Below are positions 21,001 to 29,125 of a stretch of DNA of 64,000 nt, one piece after another; the stretch's first letter is position 1, and each line of letters begins with the position of its first letter. Both the position numbers and the translations under genes were made by a program. This stretch comes from Glebionis coronaria. Its lineage: Eukaryota > Streptophyta > Magnoliopsida > Asterales > Asteraceae. The notes below the pieces were generated by a model that had not been told where the DNA came from, ran no database searches, and saw only the letters and a program-made list of their open reading frames with translations. The stretch spans positions 383,059,039 through 383,123,038 of the forward strand of contig CM046879.1 of the NCBI GenBank assembly GCA_025667525.1, read 5' to 3'.

Positions 21001-21292
21001 CTCGGCTGAGCCTGAGTGCTATTTTCCCTTAATGGAAAAGGTGTTCGACCCTGGTATTGAAGTCTTTAAGCCATCTCAGTATCCACCTGATGAAATAAAA
21101 GGAAAAATCTTTGGAACTATTGAAGCCATGCTTGCACCACACCATACTTGCTTCCACCATGCTCCATCGCTGCTTAAGGGAACCTTGCCGCTGCTCTTTT
21201 GGCTTGCCTTGTTCGCCTTAAGCTCTTGCTTATTGATAGATGAAAACTATGTCTTCGATCCTGGTGGATGTCTTTCATGCTTCTTCCGTTGA
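18095..21292 (+). CDS. gag-protease fused to acidic linker and C-terminal domain (element C)
   Basis: One open frame of 1065 codons, started at MRTRSSNYQ because F and E begin at the same point. Order: a variable Asn-rich N-terminus; a retrotransposon gag domain (about 70-240); a zinc knuckle C-x2-C-x3-H-x4-C (CETCGGPHSYTDC, from about 308); Asn/Gln- and Pro-rich linkers; and an aspartic protease with catalytic DLGAS (Asp about 667) and LILGRPFL near 739. A strongly acidic run follows (DDDDSSSDSDDFD). The last part of about 150 residues I do not recognise. It ends with the hydrophobic run LPLLFWLALFALSSCLLI (about 1031-1048) and DENYVFDPGG. Reverse transcriptase, RNase H and integrase are absent. 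The frame is intact, so particle proteins could be made. Mobility would need E-type enzymes. The role of the C-terminal domain is unknown. Confidence 0.9.
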   Translation: MRTRSSNYQEPEPQEDLDMAGVNNNIPPNLNNNNNNNALPHPDLRTMEELCQPTMFGRGGPIAPMQINAPEFSLKHHMIQQVQTNPFRGLPDDDANKHLDKFITITQSMKLPGATMDVLRLQLFPHTLSHHAEKWFDRLPKNSIHTWDDMTQRFLSRYFPPSMVTSLRNQISGFMQDPDESLFDAWERYNVLIDRCPNHNMLPVTLIDTFYNGLTFRDRDTINAAAGGTFMKRRPEECRELIENMTTHHKNWDSSASSRNNSRVNVSSTSANPEMTELTRMMAEMSKSITLLASNQQQHQVKAVANPCETCGGPHSYTDCPSTQGNPENVYAAYGNYSPENYQARQQGDRNLLSYRSNNYLSPGFSPQNQNPANNYNRSNQIPPRASNPYQPHTQQHPPNNPDVDTIMRTQGEQIKNLQSQIINLKGDILKQGNDIRTEVRENLQSSFITQTTELKNLLASFLPEAQPSSSSGSLPSNTVPNPRANVSAITTRSGLTIIDPPIPPPSSTPPPPPCIPTPPTPSSSAPLPSPPRHDEVSLKDPSTSQPSPTTPSPNPYQPRIPYPSRIGKTNELTKNDSQITKYISMISQMGFSISFLEALVHMPKFAKAFKDLLNKKEKLIELTNTRLNENCSAVILKELPEKLGDPGRFVLPCVFNKTEEFTALADLGASINLIPLSVWKTLSLLDLIPTKMTLELANRTLAYPVGIAEDVFIQVGAFTFPVDFVIVDYEMDPRIPLILGRPFLRSGRALVDVAEGELILRVGNASQNFKMGTPTNKSFGGRESVNMINVLDDFTVYDNPLFDSCIDNPLFQNDVDDSLPTLDASPIFDSPPVFDAYDDDDSSSDSDDFDCTSEYPELPTFDDFDEADTLSSDSSHDEDPPPSLDPTLDNYSFEEDFSEFLNTYFPHESDAPPFDFEDYRLDPTLDLKKILSKEKKPVDTEIRCTYDLTPLCPTSEDEVVLLCGSSSHSAEPECYFPLMEKVFDPGIEVFKPSQYPPDEIKGKIFGTIEAMLAPHHTCFHHAPSLLKGTLPLLFWLALFALSSCLLIDENYVFDPGGCLSCFFR

Positions 21293-21300
21293 TAATCAAG

Positions 21301-21360
21301 GTCGAGTCAGGCTCACGACTCGGTTAACAAAAATCAAGCGCTTCTTGGGAGGCAACCCAT
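21301..21360 (+). ncRNA. Post-stop three-hairpin block (C copy)
   Basis: CGAGTC (21303-21308) pairs with GACTCG (21317-21322) across loop aggctcac. AAGCGCTT (21336-21343) is self-complementary. GGG...CCC within 21347-21358 closes a small third hairpin. Starts nine bases after the stop codon. Confidence 0.6.
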
Positions 21361-23299
21361 GTATCTATCTTTCCGCTTTCTTTACCATAAGTGTAGGGGG
21401 GACCCTTTTGGATTGCTATTTCCTCTCCTCACTTCTTAATCAGGGATTCGAGCTTCAATGATCCACTCTTGATGATTCTTGACGACCCGTGATTCCGTGT
21501 TTTATTTCTTCCCGGTTCTATCCTAAACTCTTTTCGATTCACTATTTTATATATTTTCTCAAATATTAAAATAGGAATCTCTTTAGTTGTCTTTTCCTTA
21601 GCGAGATTTAAACAACGTGCACAATGTCCTAAGTGTAGGGGAGCTTACTCCCACATGCTTAAACATTGAGGACAATGTTTATCTTAAGTGTAGGGGGGAC
21701 TTCTATCGAAGTTAAGTGGTCTTTTCCTTGTTTTTGTCCTCATTTTAAACGGAAAATCAATTTTTCGACATTTTTCAAAATTTTTGATCTATTTTGGCCT
21801 ATTAGTTGTTATCTTTGTATAGTTATTTTCTTTCTCTGCTAGAATAAATGTTTAATAAGTGGTTTTAATTTTCAAACGTTGTGAATCTTTTGACTCAATC
21901 CGAGTTTACTCTAGCTAGTATCCTTAACGTGTTTAAGTCAAGTTTTGCTAGGCTTTTATATAGGGAGCTATAAAACACGAAAGTCTTAACTCTCACGGGT
22001 TAAGAACAAGAACTTTTCGCAAGTTCCTATAATTGATCCTAGAGAGTCATTTATCAAGGGAACTTTAAGATGCGATTTCTAAACTTGAAAAAGTCTAAGA
22101 ATTTGAAAGATCCTATAGGCGACTCGAAAACCCAAAACTTTGATTTAATAGGCTAAGTATCCACGAGTCTCATTACTTGAGATTTTAAACTGTGGAGAAC
22201 GAGAGATGATAGAGCAAATTATAAGTTCGGTATTCTTTCATGAATTTATGTGAGTTAATTATGAGCCTATTCTCCCATCGCTTGCTAATAATTCATTTGC
22301 TAATAAATAAGGTTGTACGATTTGAAAAGTTACTTAGCTTCTAGCCCCAGATTGTTTAAAAGTTGCTCGGTAATGACGAGAGTTCATAGCCAAGGCATAA
22401 CTTATGAAGCGGGGCGCGAAGATTGGCAAGTCCGAAAAGGCCCTAACAAGGCATGAGGGCTATGTTTTGTTGCTAAAGATCCCAAGTGATGTGAAGAATC
22501 ATTTATCGAAAATCAATATGAAGGATCGAGACACACGACGTAAAGCAAAACTCCCCAAAAGTCATGGAGAAGTGTATCCGAAAAGACCCTAACAAGGTAT
22601 GAGGATAAATAGATCCAAGTCATAAAAGGAGGCGGATCGTTGTATATCAAAGTCCAAAATAAAGATTGGAGAAAAATGAAGAAGTCGTGGTCCAAGTATG
22701 AATCTCTCAAAACTTCAAGTGAAGAAATTCCAATTAAGAAGAGAAGACCATTATTTCATGAACGTCTCTCAAGATTTGAAGTATGAAGTCGCTGCCAAAT
22801 ATCGGCCCGAGAAAGGTCTCAAATCGCGAACCAAGTTATGCCAAGATATGAACTTCTTGATATCCCGAGAAGCAGTTTTAAAAGATTTGGTCCTTTAGCT
22901 AACTATTGATTAAATCGTGCACTTTATTTTCAGACTAAATAATAATCGAAACAAGTCAAACAATGCATCTTCGTGATCATTCAAGACAAATAATAAAATA
23001 TAAGAGATACCCATAGGAATAAGGGAGTCTAAGTGAATAATTGACCCACATGAGTTCGTGTTAGTTTACTAACTTATAATAACAATGATCTCGTTTTTAA
23101 GCTTGGTTTGGAGAAAGTGAAAATTTGAGGATGATGATTATTCATAACATTTTCAAAACCCAAGGTATGCTTTTAATTTCTTTATTTTGTATGTTTTTAA
23201 TTTTCTATCTCTTTAATAAAGCCAAACGTGGATTGATTATGATGAAAAGTTTGATCTTGCTTTGTAACTAATGCATTGCATGAGGACATTGCAATGGTC

Positions 23300-23313
23300 A
23301 AGTGTAGGGGATT
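23300..23313 (+). other. Polypurine tract of C
   Basis: AAGTGTAGGGGATT abuts the 3' LTR start. Three near-identical tracts lie upstream in the same 3' UTR. Confidence 0.85.
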
Positions 23314-25273
23314 TGATAGGTGTGTAAACACCCATCTTTTCTACCACTTAACTACAATAATAACCGGACCAAAACGTGTATTTTATGTCTTTTATGTCGG
23401 AATTATGCGTGGTTTGTGTTTTTGTTGTGATTTAGGATGAAAAGGTAAAAAGTGGAGAAAACACTGACATTCACGGGCATCTACGGACTTTTATTGAAGA
23501 AAAGGATGAAAGACGAAGTCAAGAAGTCAAGAGTGCAAAAAGAACGGAAGTCCACGACCAATTCTGAAGTTTTATCGAAGAAAAAGTCAAAAGACGGAAG
23601 TTTATCAAAAGCCGAAGAACTCAAGTCTATTTTATTGAAGAATTTAAAGACGAGTTCAAAAGAAATCCCGAAGTCAAAAGTCCCTTAAGTCCAAGATTAA
23701 AGAAGATTAGAAGAAAAGGACTAAGTACGCAATTAATGAAGATTAAAAGAAGGAGGGACTTAATTATGCAATTAAGAGAAAAGGAAAGAGGGGAGGAAGC
23801 TTCCTTAATCCTCCCCTATAAATAGACTAGGATGATTATCATTTCATTTTGTTGGCTAAAGTGACAATTAGTCTTCCACCATTTAAATACTTGTCATTTA
23901 CTTTTCATGTCATTTAAATTCATGTTATGCACCTTAATTACCATTTAATTCCAAGTAAGTTTTCATTTTAATTCTTGTCAAATCTTTATTTTATCTTGTC
24001 AATCTCTTATCTACCTTTCTTATTCTTTGATTTGTTGTGTTTATGTTTAAGTTCATGCTTTTATTTTGATCCAAAGTGGTTTTTGATTATTGTGGTAAAA
24101 GTTGTTTGATTTCATGTTTTTAATTGCTTGTTGATGTTTATTTATAGATTCGTTACTGTTTATTATTATCCGTGTGTTTGATTTTGGTTATTTTGTTATT
24201 TTATCTGCTGCTACTGTTCTCCTTGTTCTTCGGGAAGTGTTTGCCTTGTTTCTGATCTTTCCAGGAAGAGTTCCGACCCAAGGAAAGGACTGAAGTGTTC
24301 ATTCGGAAGTCCAAACTTCTGGACTAAAATTGTTCATTCGGAAGTCTTAAACTTCCGAACCAAGGCTTCATCCGGAACTCAAAACTTCCGAACCAAGACT
24401 CTTCATTCGGAAGTCCAAAACTTCCGAACCAAACATACTCATTCGGAACTCCAAAGTTCTGAACCAAGGGTTTCATCCGGAACTTTTCAAAAAGTTCCGA
24501 ATCAACTTAAAGTTCCGAATCAAGGTCCAAAGTTCCGAATTAAGGCTGTTCATTCGGAAGTCAGAAACTTCCGAGTCAAGGTTGTTCATTCGGAACTTCC
24601 ATAAGTTCCGGATCAAGGGTAATCTTCCGAATCAAGGAGCTTCATTCGGAAACTTCCGAATCAAGGGGTGACCAGAAACTTCCGAATCAAGGAAGAATTT
24701 ACAAGTTCCGAATCTGTAAGTTCCGAACGAAGCATTGTTTTGGATAGGTGACATATTCAGACCAATTTGTTCCGGATCAAGGATTTTGGTAATATTCCAA
24801 GTGAAGAAGAATCATTTCAACCAAAGGTGACATTTAGGACGAGTGATTGTTCCAAACGAAGGTTTATTCCGAATGAGCTATATTCAGGTTCTTATTAGCT
24901 TTTGTCTTTGATTTTTATCTTCAAGCTTTATTTTTCTTGCCTTTTTATTTAATTGCACTTTTAGATTATTTGCCTTAGTTTTAGTCGCACTTTAAGTTTG
25001 CCTTAGATAGATTTAAGTTTACGTCATTTTACTTTAGTGCCCTTTAATTTTAGTCACGTTTTTAAATACTTGCACTTTACTTTAATTAGACTTAGATTTA
25101 CTTAAAGAGCACTTTTACTTTTAAGTCTTTGCATTTAAATTTAAAATAACCCAAAAATATTCTTTTTCACCAAAGATCAACTAAGTCACACATAGGAGCC
25201 TAGATCAATTCGTTAAGATTCCGAGAACACGAACTTAATCTTTAAATTTTAACTAGGTAAAATCAAGTTATCA
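23314..25273 (+). repeat. 3' LTR of C
   Basis: 1960 bp, the same length as the 5' LTR, with about 11 substitutions and no indel seen. The TATA box is at 23817-23824 and the hairpin array at about 24285-24740. Followed by the duplication AACAC at 25274-25278. Confidence 0.95.
24285..24740 (+). repeat. Array of short hairpins in the C 3' LTR
   Basis: Same array as in the 5' LTR. A few substitutions hit stems (for example ACTTCCG to ACTTCTG near 24317), and one position reads TTCCGA where the 5' copy has TTACGA. Confidence 0.85.
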
Positions 25274-25688
25274 AACACACCCTAAACCAACATAAACCCT
25301 AATCCCTAAAAACCTTAAAACAAAGGGTTAATTGTTAATTGTTTCCAGAATGATGATTCACCCCACACTAAACCAATCCCCTAACCCATAATCTTTTCAC
25401 AACCAATCCATGTGACTGTAGGGACCTCCCCTGCACGTCACTTTCTTCCCCAAACCCAATACCCGACCAAACCAACGACTAGATGACACTCCTTGGTCCC
25501 CAAGTTCAAAATGGACGTTCCTGATCATACTACAACAGCTGGACATCACAACAACATCACATGATGCACTTTGACTGAAAATTCAAAGTTCAAACCAAGG
25601 GCTTTTTAGGGAATTCCTGAATTAGGGTTTTAGGATTTTGATTTCCTTGTATTTTTTATTCAGCATTCTAGATCATTCTTCTAGCCAT

Positions 25689-25696
25689 TATAAAAG
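25689..25696 (+). promoter_or_regulatory. TATA box in the D 5' LTR
   Basis: TATAAAAG within GCCATTATAAAAGGAG is repeated at 37919-37926 in the 3' LTR. Confidence 0.55.
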
Positions 25697-27103
25697 GAGA
25701 CGTATGTGTCCCTTTTATCTCTTGTTCTTGTTTTTCTTTTCTTTGGTCACAAGCTTGTAAATCCCCTTTTTTTGAATGAATGAATGAAAAGTGGTTAAGT
25801 GTTTGTTGATGAAAAGAGACGAGTTCCATTTACTTTCTAGTTGATTTAAATTTTGTTTTTCATACTTGTTTGTTGGTTGTTTAAGTTCAAAGGTTCCAAA
25901 AAAATCAGTTTTCAGAAAGTTTGTTTTCAAAGATTTTTCAAAATCTTTTTCCTTTTTTTTTCTTATTAACTACTTACTGAATCAAAAGCTTCAAGCTTGT
26001 AGCTTGAAGCTCTTGATTCTTGGAGTTCTCCTTTTGGTTTGTGGTGGTGTGCAGGAAACAAAAAGCAAGCCAGAACCATTTTTTTACCCATTTTCTTAGT
26101 CAAGCACCTCAGCAAAGTTCATCATAGACCCGAGTATATTAGGAGGTGACAATCAGTCACTGTTGGGCCTGGATGTAGGCCCAACAAGGTAAAATCCCTT
26201 GTTTCTATTTTAGGTTTTCAGTTTCAAGTTTTATATGAGATTTGTGAAATTTATGTGATTTGATGCATGAAAGTTGTTATGTGTAGTTTGAGTGTTTGAG
26301 TTCACTTATTTCAGATTTGTATGCATGTTATAGATGTTTATGAATCATTTGCTTGAGTTTTGTTAAGAGTTGCTTTGAAAAATTTCATTATCAGCAATAT
26401 AAAGGGGTGTTTGGATTTAGTTTCTAATTGAGATTGGTAAAGGTTTGTGAGTTAAAACCTGTTTAGACATACTCATTAAGGTAGTATTAGGTGGTATTTG
26501 TACTTGTCTTTCATTTTGAAAAGCTTTTAAAACAAGTTGCATGCTAAAAATTGGTTTAAGTGGTTAAAAGTCAGAAACTGCTTGTTTTGCATGTATTTGT
26601 CTGATTTTGCCATTCAAAGTGCCTAGGTTGTTAGAAGATAGTTCATTCTAGGATTGTTAACTGATTATATGCCAGTTGATTTGATTGTGTGCAAGTTATT
26701 GGCCATATAAATCCACTTGTGTGCATGTAACTTGATCTTTTGTTCATCAGTAACAACATATAGCTTTATCAGTCACTTTTGTGCCTTTTTTGTTTATGCT
26801 TGATTCTTGCTAAGACTTGCTTGATTTTGTGTTTGCTTGACTCCCTACACTCCAATTGAGTGTAGGGGTGTCCCATTGTCCATCAAACACTATAAAAATC
26901 CAAGTTCAAGTCCTCTTGAACCTTCTCTTCACTTGTGAAGATTTCTTTGTGTTCATCAGAAACATATGCATACTTGAGCACGTTTTTGGTTCCATAAGGC
27001 TTTAATCTTGTTAATTTGGATAGTAAGTGTGTTTTTAGAGTGAAGTTAAGTTACTGTTTGTGTTTTTAAAGTTTAAAAAAATATATATATATAAAAAGTA
27101 AAA

Positions 27104-27175
27104 AGGACTGGCCAGGACTCGAACCTGCGCCATCCTCCTCACAACACACACGTCTTACCATTGCGCCCTAGGGAC
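27104..27175 (-). ncRNA. tRNA-like (Pol III promoter) insertion in the D LTR, first copy
   Basis: On the minus strand an A-box-like GGCGCAATGGTAAG (27154-27167) is followed by a B box GGTTCGAGTCC (27115-27125). A T-rich tail (CCTTTTTACTTTTT) comes next. The T arm CAGG/CCTG forms around TTCGAGT. I could not pair the acceptor stem, so this is not a normal tRNA gene. It is more likely a tRNA-derived SINE head or a captured tRNA fragment. It recurs in the other D LTR but I do not see it in G's related LTR. Confidence 0.5.
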
Positions 27176-28377
27176 TTTGACTGATAGAGTTCATTTCATA
27201 TAATACTTAAGGTGTGTTTGTTTTATAGCTTATTTAACCATCAGCTTTTTAAAAAGCTATTTCTAGCTTATTTCCTTAAGGTTTTGACCAGTTAGTATTT
27301 TTCCTTTGTTTGTATTAGGTTTTAGGACTTTTCTGTTTAAAAAGTTTATTTTTCCTTTTATTAATTAAGTTTTTAGGATTATTTTAAGTTTTAATTTTAA
27401 AAGTCATTAAAAAATAGAAAAAAGTAATTTAAAAATCTGAAAAAATAATTTTTAGGTTTTGAATTATATTTTTGAGGTTTACAGCCAATTAAGTTTTCAA
27501 AAAGTCTAGTTTTTGATTTTATTGGATTTTAGGGTTTTTAACCAACTTTATAATTCAATATAAAATTATTAAATAGGTTTCAGAAAATTTTAATTGTATT
27601 TTTGTCTTAGTTACATTATTCTAGATTTTTGGTAATTTTTTAGAATTTTTTTATGAACTTTGAATTTTTTTGAATATTTTAATATTATTTTATTATTAAA
27701 AATTGAAGTTTGATTTTTTTTAGTTTTTACATTTTTCCTAGGTTAAGGACACTTAATTAGGAGTTTTGTCACTTTCCAAATTTCTTTAGGACTTTTCAAT
27801 TATTTTCTAGAATTAATTTAAGATTTAATTGATTTTAATAGTTTTTAAGTGTTTAAAAATAGTTTAATTTGGTTTTAAAATTTTTAAAAATAGTTTTTAG
27901 TTTAATTAGGATATTTTTGAGGTTTACAAACTATAAGATCTTGTTTAGGGCTTTTTAATAATTAATTGTGATTTTTAGGGCTTTAAATAGCATTAAAAAG
28001 TCATTATCTAATTAATTAAAAGGTTTTAGCAAGTTTGGATTTTTTGTAAACTCTTATAATATTATAGGGGATTTTTAGTAATTTTTAGGAATTTTTAGGT
28101 TAAAATTTTAATTTTGAAACTATTTACGGTTTTGCGTGATCCCCTTTTTCGTCTTAGTTTAATTCGTTTTCGTAACCGTCTTTCTTTTCTAATCTCATTT
28201 CTTTCTTCCTTTTTCAATCATATAATCACAAATCAATATCAATTCAATACACAACGCACTAGCCTCCTCGAGAACGAACTTACTTAGGGTCATTTACACA
28301 CGGTTTTCCTAAATCGTCGTGCCCACTTGCCCTATTTATTGCTCTTTTCCTAAAGAGTGGTAAAAACTCCAACATCA

Positions 28378-29125
28378 TTTTGGCGCCGCTGCCGGGGAGG
28401 CGTGTTGTGTTTTGGTTGAACAATTGTTGTTTTTTATATAGCCATAATTAGTATTTGTATTAGTAGCACTCTACTAATACGTATTATCGTTTTTTGATTC
28501 TTGTGTGAATATTATTAATATATTGTATACGTAGAACAATAAATTTACAAGTACTCCAAATACGTGAGAAATCACAACCTTGACTTGGGAGGTCATTACC
28601 CAATCATTGTATTCGAATCTCAAACCAAAGAAAAAGGCAAAAATAGATAAATACTTTCGTGAAGCTCGATTTTGAAAAATACAAACTATAAGGTGGGTAT
28701 AAGGCGGTTGTATTTCACGACCTAAAGGAAAAAGGCTCTTAAGTGCTTCGCGCCGCCTCGTTTCCTCCGCTTGCTTGTGCGTATTTTGAGATTGAGAGCT
28801 AATCGAGGGTTTTGCCGCCCAAAGTATTACTAAGTATCATATATATTTTCTTGGTTTCTATTGATTAAACCCTCTTGAACGATTTGGTGTTCCACCATCG
28901 TTCTAAAGTCATCGAAGGCGTTCACTTCACGTGATCGTTTTCATTCCTTGAGGCTTCTTTAATCGAGAGATTTGATTAAGGAGGAGATTTGTAGATTTGT
29001 GTCTACCTAATACATTCCAAAAATCCAAAAAAAGTAAAAACAATCAAAAACAAAAAAATAATTTGAAAAAGTAAAAACACCAAAAAGAATCTTCTTTGCT
29101 CGCCTTCTCGTTGTACGTGACGTTT
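28378..29125 (+). other. Leader of D with tRNA-Asp primer binding site
   Basis: The PBS TGGCGCCGCTGCCGGGGA begins at 28381, three bases after the LTR, and extends the tRNA-Asp match further than in C or F. About 730 bases of AT-rich leader follow, without a gene. The region just before the gag start is A-rich with repeated CAAAAA words. Confidence 0.75.

Larger units (their letters stand above)
21293..23313 (+). other. 3' untranslated region of C
   Basis: About 2 kb with no credible gene. It holds the post-stop hairpin block (21301-21360) and polypurine-like tracts at 21389-21402, 21631-21643 and 21686-21699. The hairpin AAACATTGAGGACAATGTTT lies at 21661-21680. After an AT-rich body comes a last hairpin (23274-23296, stem CATTGCA/TGCAATG) just before the true tract. 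The body matches F and E and more distantly D and G. Confidence 0.75.
15887..25273 (+). mobile_element. Element C: young non-autonomous Athila-like element, structurally complete
   Basis: A 9387-bp element with two 1960-bp LTRs, a tRNA-Asp PBS, one intact gag-pro frame, a structured 3' UTR, a polypurine tract and an exact 5-bp duplication. By eye the LTRs differ at about 11 positions (about 0.6%), so insertion was recent compared with its neighbours. Reverse transcriptase, RNase H and integrase are wholly absent, so movement would require another element's enzymes. Confidence 0.95.
15069..28377 (+). repeat. 5' LTR of D (interrupted by C)
   Basis: The LTR comprises 15069-15886 and 25279-28377, about 3.9 kb without C. 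It matches the 3883-bp copy at 36693-40575 over its length with few differences. It begins TGATGAGACTGCTTTTATAC and ends CTCCAACATCA. A TATAAAAG box lies at 25689-25696 and a tRNA-like insertion at 27104-27175. The long stretch 26100-28300 is AT-rich and noncoding. Confidence 0.9.

Noticed and set aside
25866..26099. 77-codon hydrophobic frame in the D LTRs (also 38092-38325)
   Set aside because: It is the same DNA copied in both LTRs, lies in AT-rich noncoding sequence, and has no recognisable family.
27104..27175. Functional tRNA gene
   Set aside because: The boxes and T arm are present but I cannot pair an acceptor stem or define an anticodon arm.
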